Source: Microcoleus vaginatus WJT46-NPBG5 (GTDB lineage: Bacteria > Cyanobacteriota > Cyanobacteriia > Cyanobacteriales > Oscillatoriaceae). Taken from it: a stretch of DNA of 64,000 nucleotides. Each line of letters starts with the position of its first letter. Positions within the stretch are counted from its first letter, which is position 1. Of this stretch, positions 7,626 to 16,547 are shown piece after piece. The stretch spans positions 1-64,000 of the forward strand of contig JAHHHM010000016.1 of the NCBI GenBank assembly GCA_019359355.1. Direction: 5' to 3'. The notes beneath the pieces were generated by a model. The model made no database searches, had not been told where the DNA came from, and saw only the letters and a program-made list of their open reading frames with translations. Position numbers and translations under genes: made by a program.

Positions 7626-9182
7626 TCAACGACCTTGTTGAATGTATTGGAGAATCCCCCGTGCGATCGCTTGTGCCATTTGAGTGCGGTAACCGGCATT
7701 GGATAGCCTAGCAGCATCTTCAGCGCCGGTAACAAACCCAACTTCAAGTAAAGTTGCCGGCATAGAAGTTCTTCTTAGTACATAAAATCTCGCTTGTCTC
7801 ACCCCCCGATCTCGTGAACCTGTACTTTGAAGAATGCTTTTGTGAATAGTTCGAGATAAGCCTAAACCGCTGTTGTAATAGTAAGTTTCGATGCCATTTA
7901 CATCAGGCCGGCTCATATTAATGGCATTAGCATGAATACTCACAAATAACGAGGCATTCACCCGTTCCGCCATCTGTACACGAGATTCTAGGCTCACTTC
8001 CCGGTCATCTGTCCTCGTCATAATCGCTTGCACGCCTTGTTGTTCGAGTAGTTGCGTCACCTGTTGCGAAATGTCGATCACAATATCTTTTTCTCGCAAA
8101 CCCCGAATTCCCACTGCGCCGGGATCGCGTCCCCCATGTCCCGGATCGATAGCTACGACGACTCGCCCCTTGGGAACCGGACGTGGAGTTGGAGATGGAG
8201 TTGGGTTTCTAGGGGGTACGGGCGTTGGCTGGCGCACCGGCACAGGTTCTTCAGCCGGCAGTGGCGGTATCAGAACAGCTTGTGTGCGTTGCAGTTGCAA
8301 GGATAGGGATTGAGCACTAGGCTGATTGACTCCAGCAACTTGGACACCGGCACCCGGTTGCACTAGGATGCTAACCGTTTGCGAATCTTCCTGCAAAACA
8401 CGCACCCATAAGGCAAGGCTGCCGGCTGGTGGCTGAATATTCCTGATTTGCTGAGCCAGCTGGGCTGAAGGAATGGTGATCTTGTAAGCTGCAGTTGCTC
8501 TATCCCAGCCCGTGGTATAGGTAAGAGATCGATCTGCTTTGACAGAAACTTGCGTGCCGTTGTTTTCTAACTCAATCGATTGAATTGTAGCCAGTTGAGA
8601 GGAGGCTTCAATGCTGGGCGCTGCTCCTCCTCTAGGCCACACTACCACACCGCCCGACTTGGCAGATGCCTGCACATCTGGGCTGTAGGAGTTCATATTT
8701 AAAATCACGCGGGCAACCGGCGGTGAGCTTTTCAGTTGGATGATTTGCAGGCTGCTGATGCCATGATTATTGACTGAAATATTGCGGTTTTGCAACTGGG
8801 GTGAGAGTGTAGTGCCGGCGATATCAATGGTTGTCAACGTGCGATTTTGACTTCGCTTAATATCAATACCTGGATTTCTCCCACTGGTGCGAATAATCAA
8901 CCCCTCTGGCGTTACCTCGACGTTCTGAAGCTGAGTTTGTGCAGCCGCCGCGACGGTAAGCGGCTCACTAAGCGGTTGTTCTAAGTTTTGGGATGTCTGC
9001 CGATCCACAGAAGCCTGGTTTTGCTCAACATCAGTTTGCCAAGATTGCTGGTTAGCTTGGACTGGCGATGTTAGCAGAAAAACCCCTAAAAAGCTGGGCA
9101 GTACCCAACTCAGCCTGAGCGTTTTTTCACATAGAAAGTTGCGGGGACGTTGCAAGTTTGAACCTGGGGTAGGATTCCTCAT
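7626..9182 (-). CDS. amiC: N-acetylmuramoyl-L-alanine amidase with AMIN domain (AmiC type)
   Basis: This periplasmic cell-wall hydrolase cleaves the amide bond between muramic acid and the stem peptide and is needed for septum splitting and cell-cell communication in filamentous cyanobacteria. The 518-residue protein has an N-terminal hydrophobic signal segment (about 25-44), AMIN-type beta-rich sequence (about 85-300), a Pro-rich linker (about 308-335) and an Amidase_3 catalytic domain (about 340-515). Zinc and catalytic residues are visible in IDPGHGGRDPG, the Glu of LREKD, SIHANA and LEVGF. The start MRNPTPGSNLQ places 24 residues before the hydrophobic core. An internal Met is a possible alternative. 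Confidence 0.93.
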   Translation of the reverse strand: MRNPTPGSNLQRPRNFLCEKTLRLSWVLPSFLGVFLLTSPVQANQQSWQTDVEQNQASVDRQTSQNLEQPLSEPLTVAAAAQTQLQNVEVTPEGLIIRTSGRNPGIDIKRSQNRTLTTIDIAGTTLSPQLQNRNISVNNHGISSLQIIQLKSSPPVARVILNMNSYSPDVQASAKSGGVVVWPRGGAAPSIEASSQLATIQSIELENNGTQVSVKADRSLTYTTGWDRATAAYKITIPSAQLAQQIRNIQPPAGSLALWVRVLQEDSQTVSILVQPGAGVQVAGVNQPSAQSLSLQLQRTQAVLIPPLPAEEPVPVRQPTPVPPRNPTPSPTPRPVPKGRVVVAIDPGHGGRDPGAVGIRGLREKDIVIDISQQVTQLLEQQGVQAIMTRTDDREVSLESRVQMAERVNASLFVSIHANAINMSRPDVNGIETYYYNSGLGLSRTIHKSILQSTGSRDRGVRQARFYVLRRTSMPATLLEVGFVTGAEDAARLSNAGYRTQMAQAIARGILQYIQQGR

Positions 9183-9609
9183 ATTCAGTAAATAATTGGC
9201 ACAGCCTTAAATTGAGTTTTGAACACGACGGGTGCAGAAAATTGGTTGCTAATTGTTTCAACAACCTGCATTAACCCTGGAGTGATCCTTCCTACCCAGT
9301 TGCATTCAGTGAGGTGATCTCTCTGTGCTCTGAAAGCAGGAGAGAGACAACGCGAGTTATCTGCGATGCAAATTGGGATGCTTTACGCGTGCGATCACTG
9401 CAATTTTCTGCTGCACCCTTGCAACAACTGAACACGCTATCAGATGCCCCTCAGCGCCCCTCTGGCAGGAGGTTAACTATGGCGGCGATCTATGTTGTAG
9501 TTTTAGATGGGATCGCTTGCTGACAATATATGTGTTTGACTCCAAGGGCTGCAACCTGAATACCAATATGAGTCATACTCATCAGGATGGAATATTCAGG
9601 ATGCTTTAA
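9183..9609. other. Spacer upstream of the amidase gene
   Basis: No supported gene lies in these 427 bp; two short plus-strand frames here lack family resemblance and ribosome binding sites. The stretch should contain the amidase promoter on the minus strand. A small perfect dyad ATGAGT-CAT-ACTCAT is at 9568-9582, near the end of the kinase/nucleotidyltransferase gene. Confidence 0.5.
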
Positions 9610-11538
9610 TTAGCCCTCAGATTTTCTAAAATCAATCAGCGTTTGCCAGTAAGTTTCTGGTAATCCTGTGTCAAAACATTTACCTCTGACAAGGTAGCCG
9701 GTGATTCCTTCATCCTGCCGCAATCTTTCTACCCCGGATGTTAGCTGAAATTCACCCTTATCTCGCAAGTTGTTATGAATGTTCTCTTCTAAGCTGTCAA
9801 AAATTTTTGGGGTGAGGACGTATAATCCGAATGAGCCTAGGAACTGATCCTCTGGCATTCCGTCTACACGGAGATGTTGGCGGGCATACTCAATAGTGGG
9901 CTTTTCATAAAGTTGGGTGATTGAAAGGATCGACTGGGGTTCTTGCCAAAAACCGGCAACGCAACCGGCTTTGTGAATAACTTCTGCCGGCATCACAGTT
10001 AAGCCTAAAACACTTTGCTCAACTCGCTCGTATATTTCGATTATTTGACGAGCGCAAGAAGTCTCATTTTCGGATGAATAAACGTGATCGCCTAACATCA
10101 GCAAAAACGGTTGATCTCCCACCCATTCTCTGGCACAAAATACGGCATGACCGTAGCCTTCTTGAACATCTTGTGTCAAAATTGTAATGCGTCGTCCTAA
10201 ATCTTCTAAATATCGGCAGTATTCCTGATTCTGCTGGGACAGCTTTTTAAATAGTGCGGGTGCCGGTGGATTTTTAAAGAAATCTTCAAACAATTCGTGA
10301 TCGCCGGTTTGTACCACAATCCCCACTTCTTCGATGCCGGCGCTAAGGGCTTCTTCAACAATTGCCAAAATCACCGGCTTTGCCCTGCCATCTTTATCAA
10401 TAATTGGGAAAAGTTCCTTTTTTATCGCCTTCGTAGCCGGGAACAAACGAGTCCCAAAACCAGCTGCCGGAATGATTGCCTTGCGAACTTTTTTCTCGGC
10501 CTGAAGTGTGAGTTTTAAGGTTTGCATTTGAGGAAAATCCCGCTCAATAATTTCGATAACTTGCTGTTGACTTTCCTCATCTTTTACGATGAACTGTGCG
10601 GAACCATCCCCTTGTGATCCAACCCCTTTCCCTCCTAAAATATAAGGTTGAATGGGTTCATAATTGAGTAGTTGGTGTAAAATCGGTGCGGTTAACTGAG
10701 ATGGACAAGCAGGGATTAAATGTTTATCAAATTCTGCCTGTGCGCTTTTCATTAACGCCCCAATTTGTTCAGCATTCCCCTCTTGCAGCGCTTCAACTGC
10801 TTCTTGGGTAATTTCTGAATTAATCGAACCGAGATATTTCTGAACATTCTGCTGTACTTCATTGTCAGCAAACGGATAACATTGATTGAGCCGGCTTAAT
10901 ATTTCCTTTGTATTTTTGCCGGCACCCAAATCTACGATGACACAAAATAAATTTTTCTGTAGCTTTAACTTAATAACATCGGTGCGATCACCATCAAAAA
11001 TCATTAAAATGGGTTGGCTTCCATAAGCGCAAGCTTGATCCATTCGCCCACAGCGAGAAGGTGTCAAAATCTCACCCAAATAAGCCAACTCCATTTCTTG
11101 ACGAACTGTCATTTTTAATTTATAAATGCGATTAAATGCCCGCGCCACAAGCACGCAAATCGCAGCACTCGATGCCAAACCTTTCTGAGTCGGCAAATCT
11201 GTTAAATAATTATCAAGCTCAAGTCCGAACACGCCATACTGCGTGAGGAATTGATACGCCACACCGGCAGCATAACTGAAAAACCCGCCCTTTTCAGCTT
11301 CAGTAAGCAGTGTTTTCTCATCCATCGCAAGTTGTATCGCTTGACGGCTGCCATCACTGAGAGAGACGCGAAGAATGAGCAGGGTTGGATGAGGTTTAAC
11401 TTCTGCATAAAGTCCCTGATTTGTGCCGGCAATCAGGGCGTATCCTTTTTCCAAATCGGGATTAATTGAGCGGTAAACTCCTGCCCAATCGCTGTGTTCG
11501 CCAAATAAGCAAAGTCGTCCCGGTACAAATATTTTCAT
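9610..11538 (-). CDS. Fused GHMP sugar kinase and GalU-like nucleotidyltransferase
   Basis: Residues 1 to about 345 are a GHMP kinase: PGRLCLFGEHSDW at 6-18, the ATP-binding KGLASSAA at 119-126, and a third motif around GGKGVGSQGDGSAQF at 302-316. Residues about 352-642 are a nucleotidyltransferase of the UTP-glucose-1-phosphate uridylyltransferase type, with PAAGFGTRLFPATKAIKKE at 357-375. The natural reading is a salvage enzyme that phosphorylates a free sugar at C1 and then makes the NDP-sugar. The bifunctional principle is known from FKP (fucokinase/GDP-fucose pyrophosphorylase), but there the domain order is the reverse. Which sugar and nucleotide are used is not evident; the second domain looks GalU-like, so UTP is the first guess. 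Confidence 0.85.
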   Translation of the reverse strand: MKIFVPGRLCLFGEHSDWAGVYRSINPDLEKGYALIAGTNQGLYAEVKPHPTLLILRVSLSDGSRQAIQLAMDEKTLLTEAEKGGFFSYAAGVAYQFLTQYGVFGLELDNYLTDLPTQKGLASSAAICVLVARAFNRIYKLKMTVRQEMELAYLGEILTPSRCGRMDQACAYGSQPILMIFDGDRTDVIKLKLQKNLFCVIVDLGAGKNTKEILSRLNQCYPFADNEVQQNVQKYLGSINSEITQEAVEALQEGNAEQIGALMKSAQAEFDKHLIPACPSQLTAPILHQLLNYEPIQPYILGGKGVGSQGDGSAQFIVKDEESQQQVIEIIERDFPQMQTLKLTLQAEKKVRKAIIPAAGFGTRLFPATKAIKKELFPIIDKDGRAKPVILAIVEEALSAGIEEVGIVVQTGDHELFEDFFKNPPAPALFKKLSQQNQEYCRYLEDLGRRITILTQDVQEGYGHAVFCAREWVGDQPFLLMLGDHVYSSENETSCARQIIEIYERVEQSVLGLTVMPAEVIHKAGCVAGFWQEPQSILSITQLYEKPTIEYARQHLRVDGMPEDQFLGSFGLYVLTPKIFDSLEENIHNNLRDKGEFQLTSGVERLRQDEGITGYLVRGKCFDTGLPETYWQTLIDFRKSEG

Positions 11539-11773
11539 TTCTTCGCCGTCTCTAGAATACTACATGGGTTGAAGCCGGCTTTTATCTTCTAGTTAGAGAA
11601 TTTGGAAGGATAGGATATCTTTAACCACAGATGATAGCGCAGCGTGCCGGCAGGGCATACACAGATGAATACAGATAATATATCGGCTTTATCTGGGTGC
11701 ATCTACGGTTAAAAACTCTATCCGAAATTTTTGCAACCAGTCGAAAACTCCCTTCGATCTCCGCTAAGTTATA
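11539..11773. other. Spacer with dispersed-repeat-like text
   Basis: Between the ankyrin gene and the kinase fusion the sequence AACCACAGATG...ACACAGATGAATACAGAT recurs in a manner typical of cyanobacterial intergenic repeats, with a GC-rich piece (about 11637-11662) lodged inside it. No gene is seen. Confidence 0.4.
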
Positions 11774-13171
11774 TCACTCTAGAGCACCGGCAGCTTTGAG
11801 CAACTTCACTACATTTTTATACCCGTTGAAATCCGCAATCATTGAAGCCGTGTAACCTCCCCGGTTTTTTACGTTTACATCCACACCGGCATCTAGCAAT
11901 TGCTTAACAGCGCCCTCATGTCCCCGATGTGCTGCCCATATTAAGGCTGATGCGCCGGCATTATCCAAAAGATTCACATCTGCACCGGCTGCTAATAAGG
12001 CTTGAATGACTTCTGTATTCCCGCGATCAGCGGCTTTCATTAGTGCTGTTTTTCCATCCTCTGAGCGCGTGTTAGGATGAACACCGGCCTTGAGCAATAC
12101 TTGCACGGTTTCCACATGACCGGCACTTGCGGCTAAGGTTAATACGGTTTCCCCAGTGTTCCTTGCTTTCAGGAGAGACTGCACTTGCTCTTTCTCACCT
12201 TGCAGCAAAAATTCTACTATTTTGCTGTGATTGTGCAAGACTGCAACCATTAAAGCTGTGTCGTCTAGCCGATTCTTTGCTAATATATCTGCACCTTGGT
12301 TGACAAGCCGTTCTACAACGCCGGCATGACCTTCGACAGCGGCTAAATGTAAGGCTGTTTCTCCATCATTATTTTTGGCATTAATATCAGCGCCGGCATT
12401 CAGCAGGGCAGTCACAGTCTCTGCATAACCTCCCGCCGCCGCCGCCATTAGCGCTGTCCATCCATCCGGATTTTTGGCATTCACCTCAGCGCCGGCATTG
12501 AGTAAAGCTTGAGCGATGCCGGTATTCCCGCTATCTGCGGCTAAAGTTAGGGCTGTCTCGCCTTCTTCGTCTTTGGCATTAACATCAGCGCCGGCATTTA
12601 ACAAAGCTTCTACAACGGCTAAGTTTCCTGCCGCAACTGCTTGCATAACCGCAGTTTTGCCGTCCTCTGCGATCACATTCGCATCCGCCCCGTGTTCAAG
12701 CAAAAGTTTCACCACGGAAGCGTTAGAAGACTTGAGAGCCAGTTTCAGCGCAGTATCATCATCTTTATCTTTGACATTGATCTGTGCGCCGGCATCCAGC
12801 AAGATTTGCACACACTCAAGATTTCCTTTCAGTGCTGCCGCCATTAACGCGGTGCTGCCATCATCATTTTTAGCATTCACCTCAGCATTTCTAGACACCA
12901 AAAGTCGCACCGTGTCAACTCTTTGATTAGCGGCGGCTAACATTAGCGCCGTGATTCCAAAGCGTTTTCTGGCTAAATTGACATCCGCGCCGGCATCCAG
13001 CAGCAGCCAAACAATCTCGGTGTAGCCATACTGGGCGGCGAACATTAAAGCAGAGGTGCCATCTTGATTCGTTGTATTAACATCAGCACCCTGAGCGAGT
13101 GTGGTTTGCAGTTGGGCGATATCGCCACTTCTCGCAGCCTGGATTAATAAAATATCCTTCTTCGAGGGCAT
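11774..13171 (-). CDS. Ankyrin-repeat protein
   Basis: The protein is almost entirely ankyrin repeats, about 13-14 units of 33 residues with the consensus G.TALMLAA..GH...V..LL.AGADVN. No catalytic domain, signal peptide or membrane segment is seen, so it is a cytoplasmic binding scaffold with unknown partners. The frame can be extended upstream to a TTG at 13204 and an ATG at 13189. The ATG at 13171 (MPSKKDILLIQAARSGD) is chosen because the first repeat starts directly after it and homologous cyanobacterial proteins start at this distance. Repeats are uneven at DNA level, so this is not a recent expansion. Confidence 0.9.
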   Translation of the reverse strand: MPSKKDILLIQAARSGDIAQLQTTLAQGADVNTTNQDGTSALMFAAQYGYTEIVWLLLDAGADVNLARKRFGITALMLAAANQRVDTVRLLVSRNAEVNAKNDDGSTALMAAALKGNLECVQILLDAGAQINVKDKDDDTALKLALKSSNASVVKLLLEHGADANVIAEDGKTAVMQAVAAGNLAVVEALLNAGADVNAKDEEGETALTLAADSGNTGIAQALLNAGAEVNAKNPDGWTALMAAAAGGYAETVTALLNAGADINAKNNDGETALHLAAVEGHAGVVERLVNQGADILAKNRLDDTALMVAVLHNHSKIVEFLLQGEKEQVQSLLKARNTGETVLTLAASAGHVETVQVLLKAGVHPNTRSEDGKTALMKAADRGNTEVIQALLAAGADVNLLDNAGASALIWAAHRGHEGAVKQLLDAGVDVNVKNRGGYTASMIADFNGYKNVVKLLKAAGALE

Positions 13172-13273
13172 GATTAGGGTTCGTTGCATCGGGAATAATG
13201 TCAACTTATCGCTAAATCGTACCTTTGAGAAGAAGGTGCCGGTTATCCTTCCAGTTTGTTAAGGGTATTGAAG

Positions 13274-14290
13274 CTAAATTGGTGCTCCATTTTTGAAGGC
13301 TTGTACCGCAAGGAACGCTAAGGCAACGGTACTAACGAGCGCTCCCCACTTAAGCGCAGGATTCTTATCCAACCAGTCGGTAAGGCTCGGTACCACTAAG
13401 TTCCTAAAATCTCCCTCAATTCTGTCATGGGCTGCAATAGGCTCGTACAGATTGTTTGGCCCATCTTCAGACTTCGGCTGGTTAGTGCGCTGCAATCGGA
13501 AGGCGACGCGTTCCAATATGAAATCTACCAGTGATGGAGAAAGCCGCTGTAGCACATCTATCATTCTCCCTACATCCCCAACCAGGAAGTCGCGGGTGGG
13601 ATGTTCGGCAACATAGAGAATCGCGTCAGCAACTAAACTGGGTTCGTAGAAGGGCGGTAGGCTGGCCGGTTTGACGCCTAACCTGGTGAGCGCATTGTTG
13701 TAGAGGGGTGTGTTAACTGCAGCCGGTTTGACACTCGTGACGCTGATGGGGATGCCCTCATGTTGCAGTTCCACGCGCATTGCTTCGATGAAGCCTTCCA
13801 TACCGTGCTTTGCCGTGCAGTAGGAACTTTGAAGCGGCACACTTCGCCGGCCTAAAACTGAAGACAGATGGATCAGCGCTCCCCGCCCCTCACGCTTAAG
13901 ATGGGGTAGGGCCGCCATTGCGCCATATACTTGCCCCATGAGGCCGACATCAATGACGCGCTGGAACTCTTCGGGTTTTGTTTTGTCGAAAGCCGCATAG
14001 ACGGCGATCGCGGGGCAATGCACCCACGTATCGAGCCGGCCATAAACCTCCACAGCTCGATCTGCAATTGCTTTAACTTGCTCAAATACGGTGACATCCG
14101 CAACGACAGCAGTTACCTCACCGCCAAAGCCGCGAATCTCGTCTACTAGAGGTGCGATCTTTGCTTCGCTGCGAGTTGAGACAACTAACTTTGCCCCGCG
14201 CTTGGCAAATTGAAGGGCTGTTTCACGTCCGATACCGCTGGAAGCCCCAACGACGACAACAACTTGCTGATTTATTGGTTTTAATTGCAT
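13274..14290 (-). CDS. Short-chain dehydrogenase/reductase with C-terminal hydrophobic tail (paralog 1)
   Basis: A 338-residue SDR: the cofactor loop GASSGIG is at 15-21 and the catalytic Ser143/144, Tyr157 and Lys161 are present. The usual NNAG is replaced by HCPA (91-94), and the Asn of the catalytic tetrad region is replaced in VIDVGLMGQ. Beyond the about 250-residue SDR core lies an extension ending in a hydrophobic stretch (VSTVALAFLAVQAF) that could anchor it to a membrane or granule surface. It is the last gene of the leftward phaA-phaB-hydrolase-SDR-SDR series and a tandem paralog of the next gene upstream. A good AAGGAGT site precedes the ATG. The substrate is unknown. Confidence 0.88.
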   Translation of the reverse strand: MQLKPINQQVVVVVGASSGIGRETALQFAKRGAKLVVSTRSEAKIAPLVDEIRGFGGEVTAVVADVTVFEQVKAIADRAVEVYGRLDTWVHCPAIAVYAAFDKTKPEEFQRVIDVGLMGQVYGAMAALPHLKREGRGALIHLSSVLGRRSVPLQSSYCTAKHGMEGFIEAMRVELQHEGIPISVTSVKPAAVNTPLYNNALTRLGVKPASLPPFYEPSLVADAILYVAEHPTRDFLVGDVGRMIDVLQRLSPSLVDFILERVAFRLQRTNQPKSEDGPNNLYEPIAAHDRIEGDFRNLVVPSLTDWLDKNPALKWGALVSTVALAFLAVQAFKNGAPI

Positions 14291-14421
14291 TAATGCGACT
14301 CCTTAAAGTTCTTATTCAAAATTCTTCACGCCTAACTGTTCTCGTTGAAGTTTATAAACTCAACTTTTCAATCAATACATCTGTCGAATAGCTGATGTTT
14401 TGTCGGATTAAAAAATAATTG

Positions 14422-14508
14422 TCACGCTTTGTTTCTAAGGAATTGTGTTGCCAGGAAGGCTAACCTTGCAACACAATTCGTTTACGCCATAGCTTCGCTT
14501 CTCGCGCT
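14422..14508 (-). pseudogene. Stranded C-terminal tail of SDR paralog 2
   Basis: After the stop of paralog 2 (TGA at 14511-14509) the same reading frame continues, with one further stop (TAA at 14484-14482), to a TGA at 14424-14422. Its translation VARLAFLATQFLRNKA aligns with VALAFLAVQAFKNGAPI, the hydrophobic tail of paralog 1. Relative to paralog 1, about 18 extra bases carrying the stops lie between core and tail. The tail has therefore been cut off from the enzyme. A perfect 11-bp inverted repeat (14441-14451/14468-14478) overlaps this stretch and may now serve as a terminator. Confidence 0.65.
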
Positions 14509-15453
14509 TCACAGCACAGAAAAATTCTTCGCCAACCAGTCCGTAAGGCTCGGTATCACTAAATTGGTAAAGTCTCCATCAACTCTGGCATCGTCTGGAA
14601 AAGGCTCGTAAAGGTTGTTGCGATCGTCTGGGGACTTCGGCACGTTGGTGCGTTGACCCTGGAAGCCGATGAGCAGCAACAAGGAATCTGCCAGTTCGGG
14701 TGAGAGCCGCTGTAGCGCATCTAGAAGTCTCGCCGCATCTCCCACAAAGAAGTCACGAGTTGGATGTTCGGCGACGTGGAGGATCGCATCAGCCACCAAC
14801 CTGGGGTCGTAGTAAGGCGGTATCCCTGCCGGCTTCACGCCTAGCTTGGTCATACCATTGTTCCAAAAGGGTGTATTGATGACTGCCGGTTTCACACTCG
14901 TGACGCTAATGGGAATGCCCTCATGTTGCAACTCTACGCGCATCGCTTCGATGAATCCCTCGACCCCGTGTTTTGCTGCGGAGTAGGCACTTTGGTAGGG
15001 GAGACTTCGCACGCCTTCCATTGAAGAAATGTGGATCAGCGCCCCCCGTCCCTCACGCTTGAGATGGGGTAGTGCCGCCATTGCCCCGTATACCTGTCCC
15101 ATGAGGCCAACATCAATGACCCGCTTAAACTCTTCGGGTGTCGTGTTGTCGAATGTGGCAAAGAGTCCGACGGCAGGGCAATGCACCCACGTATCGAGCC
15201 GGCCATACACTTCTACGGTACGGTCTGCGATCGCCTTGACCTGCTCGAATACCGACACATCGGCAACAATAGCGGTTGCCTCAGCGCCAAAGCCGTGAAT
15301 CTCATCTACCAAAGACGCCAACTTCGATTCACTGCGAGCCGAGACCACTAACTTTGCCCCTTGCTTAGCAAATTGAAGGGCGCTCTCACGTCCGATGCCG
15401 CTGGAAGCCCCAACGACTGCAACAACTTGCTGATTAATTGGCTTCAGTTGCAT
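14509..15453 (-). CDS. Short-chain dehydrogenase/reductase (paralog 2), C-terminally truncated
   Basis: This 314-residue SDR is a close paralog of the following gene: same start (MQLKPINQQVV), GASSGIG at 15-21, Ser143/144, Tyr157, Lys161, and the same HCPA in place of NNAG. The leader sequence before the ATG, including the AAGGAGT ribosome binding site, is also nearly identical, so the duplication included the 5' region. It ends with DWLAKNFSVL, lacking the hydrophobic tail that paralog 1 carries; the tail is still recognisable past the stop codon. The core is complete, so the enzyme may work but in a different location. The substrate is unknown; context suggests hydroxyacyl or ketone chemistry. 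Confidence 0.88.
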   Translation of the reverse strand: MQLKPINQQVVAVVGASSGIGRESALQFAKQGAKLVVSARSESKLASLVDEIHGFGAEATAIVADVSVFEQVKAIADRTVEVYGRLDTWVHCPAVGLFATFDNTTPEEFKRVIDVGLMGQVYGAMAALPHLKREGRGALIHISSMEGVRSLPYQSAYSAAKHGVEGFIEAMRVELQHEGIPISVTSVKPAVINTPFWNNGMTKLGVKPAGIPPYYDPRLVADAILHVAEHPTRDFFVGDAARLLDALQRLSPELADSLLLLIGFQGQRTNVPKSPDDRNNLYEPFPDDARVDGDFTNLVIPSLTDWLAKNFSVL

Positions 15454-15621
15454 CGATGTTACTCCTTAAAGTTCTTATTGCAAATTCTTTCGCTGTGAAA
15501 GTAGAGTCAATCTAGAAACGTTGAGTTTGCTAGAAATCTAGAAAATTAACTTCTACTTAATAATTACTTGACAGTAAACTTACCTACATCAGTCGCAAGG
15601 TTGACAGCGAGGAAGAGATGT

Positions 15622-16476
15622 CTAAGCAACAACTTGATTGAGAAACTTGCTCAACTCGGCACTAAAAAGTTCTGGCCGCTCGACATGAGGTAAGTGACCG
15701 CAGTCGGGGATCAAGGCGAGTTGTCCTTGCTTTAACCGGCTCACGGCATCCTGCGCTTGCTCTTTTGGGAAAACCCGATCCTCCGTCCCCCAGATCACAA
15801 GCGTCGGCATCTGCAACTGCCCTAGCGAGTCGAGCAACACCTGGTACTGTCCAAATACATTCAGCTGGGCACGCAGTGAGGACAGAGTGGCTTCCAGAAA
15901 ACCACCCATTTGTGCCATTCGCTCTTGTTCCGCTATCCACACATCAGGAACCCGTGAAGGGTGAGCGAAAAACAGCGTTGCCCGTAACCAAGACCGCATC
16001 TTAGCACCCGGAGGCGTTTTGCACCCAGTAATGGCAGCCTCTCCATACAAAGGAATTGCGAACTGGGTTAGGAGGGGGGTAACTGAGTAACCGAGTCCAG
16101 AACTGTCTACCAGCACCAAAGCTGCGACTTGTTCGGGACGGGAGAGGGCAAAGCGCAGGGCAACCTGACCACCGAGTGAATTGCCGGCTACCACTGCCCG
16201 CTCGATTCCCAGCGCCTCCATAAAATCAACTAGGAACTGTTTGAGAAACTCCAGGGAATACTCGCGGTTGGGTTTAGCACTGTCGCCGAAACCTGGAAAG
16301 TCCGGTGCGTAGACAGTCTGAGTTGCTCCGAGTTTGGGAAGCACCCAAGACCAATCCAAAGCGCTGGCGCTATCTCCATGTAGCAGCACTAACGGTAGAC
16401 CCTCATTGCCGGCTTTAAAGTAGCGGGTGGTTAAACCACCGACATTAATTCGCCGCTCTTCAACCTCGATTTTCAC
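15622..16476 (-). CDS. Alpha/beta hydrolase
   Basis: A 284-residue alpha/beta-hydrolase fold protein with nucleophile Ser100 in AGNSLGG, acid Asp233 in GTEDRVFP and His261 or His264 in GHLPH. The oxyanion region LLHGDSASALDW is at 31-42. The start is a GTG supported by an AGGAG site about 7 nt upstream. It lies between phaB and the two SDR genes with short gaps, all on the minus strand, so it is probably cotranscribed with the polyester genes. A thioesterase or a (oligo)hydroxybutyrate esterase role would fit the context, but nothing in the sequence fixes the substrate. Confidence 0.87.
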   Translation of the reverse strand: MKIEVEERRINVGGLTTRYFKAGNEGLPLVLLHGDSASALDWSWVLPKLGATQTVYAPDFPGFGDSAKPNREYSLEFLKQFLVDFMEALGIERAVVAGNSLGGQVALRFALSRPEQVAALVLVDSSGLGYSVTPLLTQFAIPLYGEAAITGCKTPPGAKMRSWLRATLFFAHPSRVPDVWIAEQERMAQMGGFLEATLSSLRAQLNVFGQYQVLLDSLGQLQMPTLVIWGTEDRVFPKEQAQDAVSRLKQGQLALIPDCGHLPHVERPELFSAELSKFLNQVVA

Positions 16477-16547
16477 AGTTAGCTCCTATCATTATCTAAA
16501 TGTAATTAGCGTGGGGATCGTCGTCGGCATTCCCTGAAATTTAACCC

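Noticed and set aside
12516-12926. 136-codon plus-strand frame opposite the ankyrin gene
   Set aside because: Its Ala/Ser-rich periodic text mirrors the ankyrin repeats on the other strand.
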